A stretch of 64,000 nt of DNA from positions 1 to 64,000 of the forward strand of contig NZ_JGZR01000009.1 in assembly GCF_000741775.1 (NCBI RefSeq), given 5' to 3'. The DNA is from Bifidobacterium subtile. Its GTDB lineage: Bacteria > Actinomycetota > Actinomycetes > Actinomycetales > Bifidobacteriaceae. The notes under the pieces are model-generated. The model was given only the letters and a program-made list of their open reading frames with translations, did no database searches and was not told the DNA's origin. Positions 36,355-44,803 of this stretch are shown piece by piece; the stretch's first letter is position 1; each line of letters opens with the position of its first letter. The position numbers and the translations under genes were made by a program.

Positions 36355-37128
36355 ATGCCAAACGCATATTCACGCGCCGAAAAGGCGCACACCACTGACA
36401 ACGACGGAATCCGGCTGCAGAAACTGCTCGCGCAGGCCGGATTCGGATCGCGCCGCAAATGCGAGGAAATCATTCAGGAAGGCCGTGTCGAGGTAGACGG
36501 CGAACTGGTCACCGAGCTCGGCACCCGAGTCGACCCCACGCATCAGCAGATACGCGTCGATGGCTCGCGCGTGCGCATCGACGGCCGGCATGTCACGTTG
36601 GCGCTCAACAAGCCCAAGAAGGTGCTCAGCACCATGGACGATCCCAAAGGGCGCTTCACCTTGAGCGACATCGTGGGCGACAAGTACGAGCGCATCTTCC
36701 ACATGGGACGGCTGGACTATGATTCCGAGGGTCTGATTCTCATGACCAATGACGGGGAGCTGAGCCAGCACGTCATGCATCCCAAGTACGAGGTGGAGAA
36801 GACCTATATCGCCACGCTGGAAGGCAAGATCGGCGGCAATGTGTGCCGGCGACTCGTATCGCAGGGCGTGCAGCTCGACGACGGGCTGATCATGCTCGAC
36901 CATTGCGCCATCATCGACGGCAGCCGCGAATCGACCATCGTCAAGGTGGTACTGCATTCGGGCAAGAACCGCATCGTCCGCCGCATCTTCGGCGCTATCG
37001 GCTTCCCTGTCAAGCGCCTGGTGCGCACGCAGATCGGCCCGATCAAGCTCGGCGACTTGAAGCCCGGAACCTACCGCGTGCTCTCGCAGCCCGAGGTGCG
37101 TTCCCTGTCGAAGGAGGTGGGTCTGTGA
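36355..37128 (+). CDS. RsuA/RluB-family pseudouridine synthase
   Basis: 257 residues. An S4 RNA-binding domain ([21 protein letters not shown], residues 18-38) and the catalytic domain with [19 protein letters not shown], whose second Asp-containing motif supplies the nucleophile, and KNRIVRRIF near the C terminus. The RluB branch modifies 23S rRNA helix 80 (U2605). The stop overlaps the GTG of cmk-der. Confidence 0.92.
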   Translation: MPNAYSRAEKAHTTDNDGIRLQKLLAQAGFGSRRKCEEIIQEGRVEVDGELVTELGTRVDPTHQQIRVDGSRVRIDGRHVTLALNKPKKVLSTMDDPKGRFTLSDIVGDKYERIFHMGRLDYDSEGLILMTNDGELSQHVMHPKYEVEKTYIATLEGKIGGNVCRRLVSQGVQLDDGLIMLDHCAIIDGSRESTIVKVVLHSGKNRIVRRIFGAIGFPVKRLVRTQIGPIKLGDLKPGTYRVLSQPEVRSLSKEVGL

Positions 37129-39254
37129 TCCGTGTAGCCATTGACGGCCCTGCAGGGGTAGGCAAATCCTCGGTTTCCAAGGCCTTGGCCAGCTATTTCT
37201 CGTTCGCTTATCTCGACACCGGCGCGATGTACCGTGCCTGCGCCTGGTGGTGCTTGCGCCAAGGCATCGATCTTGATGCCGAGCAGGTCGACGAGCAGAC
37301 GATCACGCAGGCGGTGGGGGACTTCTTTACCGAAGACCACTTCGATTTGAGCGTCGACCCGGACGACCCCAAGGTTTTCGCTGATAACGTTGATATCAGC
37401 GAGGAGATTCGATCCTCCGAAGTTTCCTCGCATGTTTCGGCGGTATCAGGCATCATCCCGGTGCGGCACGTGCTTATCGCCGCGCAGCGGTCGTTCATCG
37501 AACGCGAAGGCTCGCCCGATTCCTATTCGAAAGGCGCAGGAGTCGTCGCCGAAGGCCGTGACATCACCACGGTCGTCTCGCCCGACGCCGAAGTGCGCGT
37601 GCTGCTTACCGCGCGTGAAGAGGTGCGTCAGGCGCGTCGTGCCGGACAGAGCGTGCAGGGCGTCGGCGCGGAGAACGTCGCCGCCCGAGACAAGGCGGAT
37701 TCGAAGGTGACGAGCTTCCTGAGCGCAGCCGAAGGCGTGAGCACGCTCGACAATTCGGATCTGACTTTCGAGCAGACTCTGGATGCGCTGATCGCACTGG
37801 TCGAACAGGCGATCGAAGAGCAGGAATACCGCCAGTACGCTGCGAATCTTGAAGGCTACGAACTTGATGACGAGGACCAGTCGCTGCTGGACGCCGATCG
37901 CATCGCAGGAGCCAGCCGACAGTCCGGTCCCAAGCCAGTGGGCGTGCTGGCCGTGGTGGGGCGCCCGAATGTCGGCAAGTCCACGCTGGTCAACCGCATC
38001 CTCGGCCGCCGCGTCGCCGTCGTGGAGGACACGCCCGGCGTGACCCGCGACCGCGTGAGCTACGACGCCGAATGGGCCGGCAACGATTTCAAGCTGGTCG
38101 ACACCGGCGGCTGGGAGGCCGATGTCGAAGGCATCGAATCGGCGATTGCCTCGCAGGCGCAGGTCGCTGTCCAGCTCAGTGACGCCGTCGTATTCGTGGT
38201 CGATGCGCAGGTTGGCCTGACTGACACCGACCAGCGCATCGTGAAACTGCTGCGCGAATCAGGCAAGCCCGTGGTGCTGGCCGTCAACAAAATCGATGAT
38301 GCTGCCGGCGAATACATGTCCGCCGAGTTCTGGAAGCTTGGCATGGGGGAGCCGTACGCGATTTCGGCCATGCACGGCCGCGGCGTCGGCGACCTGCTTG
38401 ATGTGGCCATCGAGGCGCTCAAGAAGGCCGACAAGACCTCCGGATTCCTTACTCCCAGCAATCTGCGGCGGGTGGCCTTGGTAGGCCGCCCGAACGTGGG
38501 CAAATCCTCGCTGCTCAATCAGTTGGCGCAGCAGGAGCGTGCGGTCGTCAACGAGCTGGCCGGCACGACTCGCGACCCGATTGACGAGGTCGTCGACATC
38601 GACGGCGAGGACTGGCTGTTCATCGACACCGCCGGCATCAAACGGCGCGCGCACAAGCTTTCGGGCGCGGAATACTATTCCTCGCTGCGCACGCAGGCGG
38701 CCATCGAACGCAGCGAGCTGGCCCTGGTGCTGTTCGACGCCTCGCAGCCCATTGCGGATCAGGATCTCAAGGTCATGAGCCAGGCTGTGGACGCCGGGCG
38801 CGCAATCGTGCTGGTGTTCAACAAATGGGATGTGCTCGACGAATTCGACCGGCAGCGCCTCGAACGGCTCTGGAACACGGAATTCGACCGCGTCACCTGG
38901 GCCGAGCGGGTCAATCTCTCCGCGAAGACCGGCTGGCATTCCAACCGGCTGGCCAAGGCCATGCGCACCGCACTCGAATCATGGGACAAACGCATCCCCA
39001 CCGGCAAGCTCAACGCCTTCCTCGGCCGCATCCAGTCCGCGCACCCGCACCCGCTGCGCGGCGGCAAACAGGCCCGCGTCCTCTTCGCCACGCAAGCCTC
39101 GACCCGCCCGCCGCGCTTCGTGATCTTCGCCACCGGATTCCTCGAACACGGCTATCGCCGCTTCATCGAGCGCTCGCTGCGCGAGGAGTTCGGCTTCCAA
39201 GGCACGCCGATTCAGGTCTCCGTGCACATCCGAGAGAAGCGCAAGCGCAAGTAG
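37125..39254 (+). CDS. Fused cytidylate kinase - GTPase Der
   Basis: 709 residues from GTG 37125, with AAGGAGG at 37111-37117. CMK domain (about 1-230): GPAGVGKSS at 8-16, LDTGAMYRA, and EGRDITTVV. Der follows a linker (about 230-272) with two GTPase domains: G1 at 279 (GRPNVGKST) and 454 (GRPNVGKSS), NKID and NKWD G4 motifs, and a KH-like C terminus. CMK phosphorylates CMP/dCMP; Der helps 50S maturation. The fusion is a known actinobacterial arrangement. Translation is coupled to rluB by a 4-base overlap. Confidence 0.96.
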   Translation: MIRVAIDGPAGVGKSSVSKALASYFSFAYLDTGAMYRACAWWCLRQGIDLDAEQVDEQTITQAVGDFFTEDHFDLSVDPDDPKVFADNVDISEEIRSSEVSSHVSAVSGIIPVRHVLIAAQRSFIEREGSPDSYSKGAGVVAEGRDITTVVSPDAEVRVLLTAREEVRQARRAGQSVQGVGAENVAARDKADSKVTSFLSAAEGVSTLDNSDLTFEQTLDALIALVEQAIEEQEYRQYAANLEGYELDDEDQSLLDADRIAGASRQSGPKPVGVLAVVGRPNVGKSTLVNRILGRRVAVVEDTPGVTRDRVSYDAEWAGNDFKLVDTGGWEADVEGIESAIASQAQVAVQLSDAVVFVVDAQVGLTDTDQRIVKLLRESGKPVVLAVNKIDDAAGEYMSAEFWKLGMGEPYAISAMHGRGVGDLLDVAIEALKKADKTSGFLTPSNLRRVALVGRPNVGKSSLLNQLAQQERAVVNELAGTTRDPIDEVVDIDGEDWLFIDTAGIKRRAHKLSGAEYYSSLRTQAAIERSELALVLFDASQPIADQDLKVMSQAVDAGRAIVLVFNKWDVLDEFDRQRLERLWNTEFDRVTWAERVNLSAKTGWHSNRLAKAMRTALESWDKRIPTGKLNAFLGRIQSAHPHPLRGGKQARVLFATQASTRPPRFVIFATGFLEHGYRRFIERSLREEFGFQGTPIQVSVHIREKRKRK

Positions 39255-39361
39255 TCGATCCGACTTTATGTGTTTTGGCTCGCATCTCATGGAGCCTTGG
39301 TTTGGAGCTATGACTCAAAATGGCTGATCTATGGGGCAGCGTCGTGGTCTGATTCGTTGGT
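39255..39361. other. Start of a 617-base gene-free region after cmk-der
   Basis: The region 39255-39871 holds no gene. It contains a nested hairpin (39362-39446) and the second copy of the 198-bp palindromic element (39552-39750), and ends at tRNA-Pro. Confidence 0.6.
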
Positions 39362-39446
39362 ACCTACCTACTGGTTGCCCTTGTGTTGTGGCCGTCATCA
39401 CCATTCATTGTGATGACGTCCACAACTGATTTGTGGGGAGGTAGGT
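39362..39446. repeat. 85-bp nested hairpin downstream of cmk-der
   Basis: Three co-axial arm pairs: ACCTACCT (39362-39369) with AGGTAGGT (39439-39446), GTTGTGG (39385-39391) with CCACAAC (39420-39426), and GTCATCAC (39394-39401) with GTGATGAC (39410-39417). The inner part is long and continuous apart from CC/GT. It may end transcription of cmk-der, but its outer arms go beyond a normal terminator. Confidence 0.75.
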
Positions 39447-39551
39447 TAGGTGCACGTTAGCGGAGGCAATAATGCGATCGTGGGATGAATCGCCTCGCTC
39501 GATGGCGTTTGCCCGTTGAAGTTTGCTCATTTGGAGTTTGTAATTCGGCAT

Positions 39552-39750
39552 CTCGCTTATGTGAGGCGTTATCAGGGTGCTGCGGAGGTCTATCTGCGTT
39601 ATGTGAGGCGCTAATCCCATGGCACCCCGAGTATTGCTGCTTGAAAACGGCGGTTTCTTGCCACCCGATACATGGTTTTCCAAGAAATAGCGCCTCACAT
39701 AATGCAGATAGATCTCCGCAAGGCCGGATTAACGCTACACACAAGGCTGA
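39552..39750. repeat. 199-bp palindromic element, copy 2
   Basis: Left arm 39552-39614 carries TTATGTGAGGCG twice around CGGAGGTCTATC, exactly as in the copy at 4851-5048. The right arm (39686-39750) has CGCCTCACATAA followed by a decayed outer motif (CGCTACACACAAG). The 71-base centre keeps GAAAACGGC and CACCCGATAC. Same total length and order in both copies shows that they are one family. Confidence 0.85.
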
Positions 39751-39871
39751 TATACCCCCATTCCTGCGCCCTAGGGGATAATGCAAGGCTGAAGAGTCGC
39801 TTCGCATAATCGTGCATATTTCAAAGCATGTCCGCGATGGCGCAAGTTTGAACAAGGGACCCAACATTTTG

Positions 39872-39945
39872 TCGGGCTGACAGGATTTGAACCTGCGACC
39901 CCCTGACCCCCAGTCAGGTGCGCTACCAAACTGCGCTACAGCCCG
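39872..39945 (-). tRNA. tRNA-Pro (GGG)
   Basis: 74 bases, no encoded CCA. Acceptor CGGGCTG/CAGCCCG, D arm AGCGCAGTTTGGTAGCGC, anticodon arm CTGAC-TGGGGGT-CAG with anticodon GGG, T arm CAGGTTCAAATCCTG, discriminator A. It lies between the palindromic element and an AT-rich accessory stretch. Confidence 0.95.
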
Positions 39946-40386
39946 AACGGTGTGTAAGCACCAAGGAGATAATCTACCACATCCCCTGACTTTTGGCGAC
40001 ACGGTGTGGTCGAGCCGGTAAATTCCATATGCGGCGGTATCTCTTGACGTTGGTGGCGGCTCACATGATTAGGATTCCATTATCTGGGTCAATGAAACCT
40101 CACGCAATGCGGGAAATGGGAGTATTTGCATTCAGTGAGGTTTTCAAGCCATCTCGTGCATTTCATTTCGTTGATCTTCCGCCATTCTTGGCGAGGATAG
40201 GAATTCCGTTCCCCTCATTGAACGAAATAAAGACATTTAGCTTACATCATATAGATATGCATTAGGTATTGATTTGATTGCACTATGGTCTCAGACGCAA
40301 TGTGGCAACAGAAAACTATTTTTCGCCACCCGCACTCTCGCTGCGAGCTGAAAGTCTGGTTTGACGTCGGTATCTCATGTGTTACT
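39946..40386. other. AT-rich gene-free stretch next to tRNA-Pro
   Basis: About 440 bases with clearly lower GC than neighbours. A 90-codon plus-strand frame (39993-40265) lacks a ribosome binding site and any family motif. No attachment-site duplicate of the tRNA end is visible. Confidence 0.4.
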
Positions 40387-40419
40387 GTTAGCAGTGCTTA
40401 CATAGTTAGCACTGCTAAC
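40387..40419. promoter_or_regulatory. Palindromic TetR-type operator
   Basis: GTTAGCAGTGCT (40387-40398) and AGCACTGCTAAC (40408-40419) are perfect inverted arms with a nine-base spacer. It lies 38 bases before the tetR reading frame and probably overlaps its promoter, a common place for TetR self-repression. Confidence 0.75.
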
Positions 40420-40456
40420 AACATGGCAGCACTCAACACCACAGAGGAGGTGCGCT

Positions 40457-41062
40457 ACGGATACATCTACGACGAGGCAGCACAGCGATTTGCGCGAAAC
40501 GCTGATTCGTTCAGCGTTGCAGATGCTTGAAAGTGGCGAGCCGTTTTCGCTGCGGGCGCTGGCCCGAGATGCCGGGGTGTCAACCGCTGCGCCGTATCGG
40601 CATTTCGCCGACCGCGAGGAGCTTGAATCGGCGTTGGCTGTCCACGGCTTGCAGGAGCTCATGCGCGAGCTGACTGCCGATCGCGAGCCACCGACCACAG
40701 CAGAAGACATAGGTGAGGTCGCGGTGCGCTATGTGCGGTTCGCGATGCGACGCCCGGCGCTGTTCCATCTGATGTTCGGGCAGCCATGCGACGACCAGAA
40801 CGACGAGCGGGTACGCGCGGCCGCTGCGCTACGCGGCTATCTCAGGGAAGTGATGGCGCGGGTTTTCCCGCAATCCGAACCCGACGCACTCGCCACGGCG
40901 GGATGGTCGCTCGCGCACGGGCTCGCCTTCCTCCACCTTGACGGCAAGCTGCCGAACGCTGACCCTGAGAAAATCGATGAGCGGGTACGCGCGGCTTTCG
41001 CTGCGGTTTTCCCGCCAGTCACTCGCGCTAAGACCAATAGCCGCAGAGCCAATCAAGCGTAA
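40457..41062 (+). CDS. TetR-family regulator (WHG domain), non-standard start
   Basis: About 202 residues if counted from 40457. HTH: FSLRALARDAGVSTAAPYRHFADREELESAL; the C-terminal part with PALFHLMFGQP and WSLAHGLAFLHLDGKLP is the WHG effector domain. GAGGAGG at 40444-40450 is ideally placed for a start at 40457, but that codon is ACG. From there the frame gives D-T-S-T-T-R-Q-H-S-D-L-R, matching the HxxDLR lead-in common in relatives. The first standard start is TTG 40490, with no ribosome binding site. ATG 40423 is in another frame. Expression may be low, or the gene damaged. Confidence 0.8.
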   Translation, partial: TDTSTTRQHSDLRETLIRSALQMLESGEPFSLRALARDAGVSTAAPYRHFADREELESALAVHGLQELMRELTADREPPTTAEDIGEVAVRYVRFAMRRPALFHLMFGQPCDDQNDERVRAAAALRGYLREVMARVFPQSEPDALATAGWSLAHGLAFLHLDGKLPNADPEKIDERVRAAFAAVFPPVTRAKTNSRRANQA

Positions 41063-41289
41063 TCCAATCATGCCAAGCGCAACATTGTCAACGCCCGCAT
41101 CGCAAAATCCGATCATATTGAATCTGACCGTGCAGCATCGAACGCCACAGACTCCAACCACACCGAAGCTGAACACGGTGCAGCCGCGCACAGGACAGCC
41201 AACCACGCGGTAAACCTCAACCACACAGCACCCAACCACATCGCAAACCCCAATTACAGTACTTCCAATCACACAGAATCGAGCATCCG
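41063..41289 (+). other. C-rich, G-poor leader before the DJ-1/PfpI gene
   Basis: From about 41140 to 41280 the plus strand is full of CCA/CAA/ACC runs (CAACCACACAGCACCCAACC) with few G. A similar C-rich leader precedes the next gene (about 42030-42080). Such sequences are typical Rho loading sites or unstructured leaders. Confidence 0.45.
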
Positions 41290-41988
41290 ATGAGCAAGAA
41301 CGCCAAGAAAGTACTACTCGTCGTCACCAACGTCAGCCACTACGACGTCGACCCATCGCATCCGACTGAGCTGTGGCTGTCCGAGCTGACCCATGCCTAT
41401 GACATCTTCGAGAAGCACGGCTACGAGCAGACCATCGTGAGCCCGGCTGGCGGCAAGTCGCCGCTGGAACCGCGTTCGCTGAAATTCCCCAACTACGACA
41501 AATCCGCGAAAGCATGGCATAACGATCCCAAGAGAATGGCGCTGCTGGAGCACACAGCCAGTCCGGAGGATATCAATGCGGCGGATTATGATGCGATATT
41601 CTTCACCGGCGGCCACGCTGTGATGTTCGATTTCCCCGGCAGCGAAGGTTTGCAGCATATTACTCGCGACATCTACGAGAACGGGGGAGTCGTTTCCGCG
41701 GTCTGCCACGGCTACTGCGGCTTATTGGAAACGAAGCTTTCCAACGGCAGCTATCTTGTCGCAGGCCGCAATATCACCGGGTTCTCCTGGCGCGAGGAAA
41801 TCCTCGCCCGCGTGGACAAGCTCGTGCCCTATAACGTCGAGGATTGCATGAAGGAGCTCGGTGCCAACTATTCGAGGGCGTTGCTGCCGTTTGTCTCGAA
41901 CGCGGTTGTCGACGGCAAGCTCGTCACCGGCCAGAACCCCGGCTCGGCCAAGGAGACCACTACCAAGGTCGCTGAACTGCTGGGCTGA
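41290..41988 (+). CDS. DJ-1/PfpI (Hsp31-like) class I glutamine amidotransferase-like protein
   Basis: 232 residues. The nucleophile elbow is SAVCHGYCGLL with C139 and H140, with E27 (PTELWL) in the Glu position that activates the Cys in DJ-1 proteins, and TGGHAVMFDFP at 107-117. It resembles the Hsp31/glyoxalase III subfamily, which removes methylglyoxal adducts. Its order after tetR and before an NAD(P)-binding protein suggests a TetR-controlled stress operon for reactive aldehydes (inference). Confidence 0.88.
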   Translation: MSKNAKKVLLVVTNVSHYDVDPSHPTELWLSELTHAYDIFEKHGYEQTIVSPAGGKSPLEPRSLKFPNYDKSAKAWHNDPKRMALLEHTASPEDINAADYDAIFFTGGHAVMFDFPGSEGLQHITRDIYENGGVVSAVCHGYCGLLETKLSNGSYLVAGRNITGFSWREEILARVDKLVPYNVEDCMKELGANYSRALLPFVSNAVVDGKLVTGQNPGSAKETTTKVAELLG

Positions 41989-42092
41989 ATCGGCCGCACG
42001 TATCTTCAGCCGCGTACTTTCAGCCACCTATCTTCAACCAGTACGCAATCCAACCCCAAACCCAACCAAAACGCACGCAAGGACATACGCAT

Positions 42093-43028
42093 ATGCAAAC
42101 CATTCTCGGCGCAGGCGGCCAGATCGCCGACGAGCTCACCCGCGAACTGTATCGCAATCACACGCACGACATCCGCTTGGTCAGCAAGCACCCGCGCAAG
42201 GTGCACGACACCGATCAACTCGTATCCGCCGACCTCATGGACGCCCAGGCCACTGACAAAGCCGTAGCGGGCAGCGAAATCGCGTATCTCACGGTGGGCT
42301 TGCCCGCGAATTCAGGCATGTGGGAGGAGAAATTCCCGACCATGATGGCGAATGCGATCGCGGCCTGCGAAAAGCATGGCACCAAGCTCGTCTTCTTCGA
42401 CAACACCTACATGTACCCGCGCACTGCGGAAATGCAAACCGAAGACATGCATTTCGAGCCGGTCGGACGTAAGGCACGCGTGCGAGCGCAGCTTGCGACA
42501 ATGATGCTCGATGAGATGACTGCGGGCCGAATCGAGGCCGTAATCTGCCGCGCTCCGGAGTTCTATGGCCCGGGCAAGACCCAGAGCGTGACAAATTCCA
42601 TGGTGCTGGGTCGCATCGCGCAGCATAAACGCCCCTTCGTGCCAATCAGCGCCCACGCCAAGCGGACGCTGATCTGGACGCCTGACGCCAGCCATGCGAT
42701 GGCGCTTATCGGCAACACGCCCGACGCCTATGGGCAGACCTGGCATCTGCCGGTCGACCACGAACGGCTGAACTATCGGCAGATGATCGAAATAGCTTCG
42801 GAAGTCACCGGCCGCAGCGTCGGCTACACGACCGTGCCGAGGTGGGCGTTCGGCATCGGCGGGTGGATGAATCCGACGGTCAAGGAGATCGAAGAGCTGC
42901 TGCCGCGCTACCGGCAGGACAACATCTTCGACTCCACCAAATTCCAGACGCGGTTCCCGGATTTTCCCATCACCACCTACCGCGAGGGCATCACGCAGCT
43001 GCTGAGCCGATCCGGCAATAAAGCCTAA
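42093..43028 (+). CDS. NAD(P)-binding epimerase/dehydratase-like (atypical SDR)
   Basis: 311 residues. LGAGGQIADELTRELY is the Rossmann nucleotide loop (about 5-20; GAxGxIG-type with A in place of the last G). The SDR YxxxK is not evident; instead YMYPRTAEM follows strand 4, as in atypical extended SDRs. The substrate is unknown. It shares a C-rich leader and direction with the DJ-1 gene 104 bases upstream. Confidence 0.8.
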   Translation: MQTILGAGGQIADELTRELYRNHTHDIRLVSKHPRKVHDTDQLVSADLMDAQATDKAVAGSEIAYLTVGLPANSGMWEEKFPTMMANAIAACEKHGTKLVFFDNTYMYPRTAEMQTEDMHFEPVGRKARVRAQLATMMLDEMTAGRIEAVICRAPEFYGPGKTQSVTNSMVLGRIAQHKRPFVPISAHAKRTLIWTPDASHAMALIGNTPDAYGQTWHLPVDHERLNYRQMIEIASEVTGRSVGYTTVPRWAFGIGGWMNPTVKEIEELLPRYRQDNIFDSTKFQTRFPDFPITTYREGITQLLSRSGNKA

Positions 43029-43044
43029 GCGTGAGGCGGTTCTG

Positions 43045-44283
43045 CTATTCTCTCTCGCGCGAAGAGTAGATGGTTCCGGTGATCGCCGCGAAGGCGCCGA
43101 AGGCGATCGCCGAAACCGGCCAGATGATCCAGGTGAAATCCCAATCTCCGGTGATGAAGCTCCATGCCAGATAGATGCCTGTGACAATCAGCCAGAATCC
43201 GGCGTAAATCGCCCTCACCCATACGGGATAGTGAGCCGAATCCTCGTCGTAATCCCGTTCGGCGATCGCTTCGGGCGAGGTCTGCGTCAGGTGCACCTGC
43301 GCGGAATCCATCCAATTGGCAGGGAGGAAAACCAGCAGACCAAGACTGACGAAAGCCAGCGTAAGAGCCATCCCCAAACCCAGCAACGGATCGGCTTGGG
43401 CCTGCGCCCAGTTCTGCGTGAAGATTCCCGCGCCGATAAGCGGAAGCGCGGAGACGATCCACAGCATCACCGCGATGACCAGAGCCAGCGTACGCTTCGA
43501 CGACTCCTGCTGCTGCTGCTCAGCGTTCGCGTAGGCTGCTATTTCGGGAGTGCAACGGTCAAGTCCCGAAGTGATACGCCTGAAGGGCGAAAGCTGCTGG
43601 CTTCGATACACCAGCAGGCCAACGCCTACGCCAATCAGCAGTAGACTCAACGCGAATCCAAGCAGCAAGCTGAGATTTTCGCGCGTTCCTCCGACGCTGC
43701 CGTATGCGGTCGCCAGTCCAAGGAACGGAGCCGCGCCGAGTACGATCAGCGCAACGCCGATTCCCAGCAGCCAACGGGATCTTTTCATCGCGGCAATGTA
43801 GTTCCGCGCCTGCGCCATGGTGATGGAACGCTTCTCGGGCACGGGATATGCCGAAGCAGGTGCTTTGCCATGGGCAGATGCGCCGGCTCTGCCATGCGGA
43901 GCGGTCTGCCGTGCCGCGTACGAGACATTCGCGGCGGCAGCAGAAGGTGCGTCTGAGTCTTCGGGGGCGCCTGCGCTTTCGTTCAAATCCGTGTTCTCAC
44001 GCAAAGCTGTATTTTCCTGAAAGCCGGTGCTCTCATGAAAATCTCGGGACCTCGCGAACGCCGGTTCGGTATCCACCAGCCCCAAAGCGGGCGCGATCTC
44101 TTCTAAGTTGCCGAATTCGGATATAGCCTGCCCTATGGCCTCATTTCTGGAGTGGCCGGCAGCGAGCGCACCGTTGTAGGCGTCCTCCATCATGGCCCGC
44201 AGCTCCCGCTTCGCCTCTTGGGTTCTGGGGGTCAGCGGATAACGAGAGAACATGGTGTCCAAATAGTTGTCGAGGATATTCAT
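43045..44283 (-). CDS. Permease-prefix membrane protein controlled by PadR partner
   Basis: 412 residues from ATG 44283. The first about 70 residues (NILDNYLDTMF...EAKRELRAMMEDAYNGALAAGHSRNEAIGQAISEFGNLEE) are a permease-prefix domain 1, here cited by position. A disordered linker of Ser/Ala/Glu (about 78-150) and six TM helices in three pairs follow. The start overlaps the padR stop. Such padR-plus-prefix-permease pairs are common in Gram-positive bacteria and linked to envelope stress; the exact function is unknown. Confidence 0.82.
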   Translation of the reverse strand: MNILDNYLDTMFSRYPLTPRTQEAKRELRAMMEDAYNGALAAGHSRNEAIGQAISEFGNLEEIAPALGLVDTEPAFARSRDFHESTGFQENTALRENTDLNESAGAPEDSDAPSAAAANVSYAARQTAPHGRAGASAHGKAPASAYPVPEKRSITMAQARNYIAAMKRSRWLLGIGVALIVLGAAPFLGLATAYGSVGGTRENLSLLLGFALSLLLIGVGVGLLVYRSQQLSPFRRITSGLDRCTPEIAAYANAEQQQQESSKRTLALVIAVMLWIVSALPLIGAGIFTQNWAQAQADPLLGLGMALTLAFVSLGLLVFLPANWMDSAQVHLTQTSPEAIAERDYDEDSAHYPVWVRAIYAGFWLIVTGIYLAWSFITGDWDFTWIIWPVSAIAFGAFAAITGTIYSSRERE

Positions 44284-44612
44284 CAGACGATTCCTTTCAC
44301 GAAGCGGTCGACAAGGGCTTTTGTTTGCTCCCACTCCTCGCATTTGGCGGCCAGCAGCTCGCGGCCTGCGTCGGTGAGTCGGTAGTAGGTTCTGGGCTTT
44401 CCGGATTTCGATTGACCGGGGAACGATTCGACGTGCCCCGTGCCTTCGAGGCGCTTGAGCGCCGAATACAGCGTGGTTTGCTTGATCGAGTACGACCCCT
44501 CAGCCTGGCGCGAGATCTCCTTCGCCATGTCATAGGCGTAGGAGGATTCGCGGCGCAGTATCGACAGCAGCATGATGTCGATATAACCGCGAAGGGCATC
44601 GGCGCTTATCAT
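44283..44612 (-). CDS. PadR-family transcriptional regulator
   Basis: 109 residues from ATG 44612 with AAAGGA nine bases upstream; a longer frame to 44663 looks non-coding. GYIDIMLLSILRRESSYAYDMAKEI, TLYSALKRLEGTGHVESF and YYRLTDAGRELL are the PadR winged-helix signature. Its 3' end overlaps the start of the membrane partner, which it likely represses together with itself. Confidence 0.93.
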   Translation of the reverse strand: MISADALRGYIDIMLLSILRRESSYAYDMAKEISRQAEGSYSIKQTTLYSALKRLEGTGHVESFPGQSKSGKPRTYYRLTDAGRELLAAKCEEWEQTKALVDRFVKGIV

Positions 44613-44676
44613 GACGTATCCTTTCCGGCCGAGGTACAGCAAATAGGAATCACTCCCATTCACATAGTATGTACAG

Positions 44677-44699
44677 TATACTACGTATGAAGTAGTATA
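44677..44699. promoter_or_regulatory. Inverted repeat in the padR / UGPase divergent promoter region
   Basis: TATACTAC (44677-44684) and GTAGTATA (44692-44699) with a seven-base spacer, preceded by AGTATGTACAGTATAC. PadR operators are typically AT-rich ATGT/ACAT-type palindromes near the start of the regulator gene, so this is a good autoregulation site. It could also affect the UGPase gene. Confidence 0.65.
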
Positions 44700-44803
44700 T
44701 GCAATAAATGCGAGCGGACATGTCGCGGGGATGCCTTTGCCGCGCGAAGCGGCTAGAATGAGTGGAATTGATTCGTAAACCTACGTATGGAAAGGCGACA
44801 ACC

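Noticed and set aside
39993-40265. 90-codon plus frame in the AT-rich stretch
   Set aside because: No ribosome binding site, no recognisable domain, composition as in non-coding flanks.
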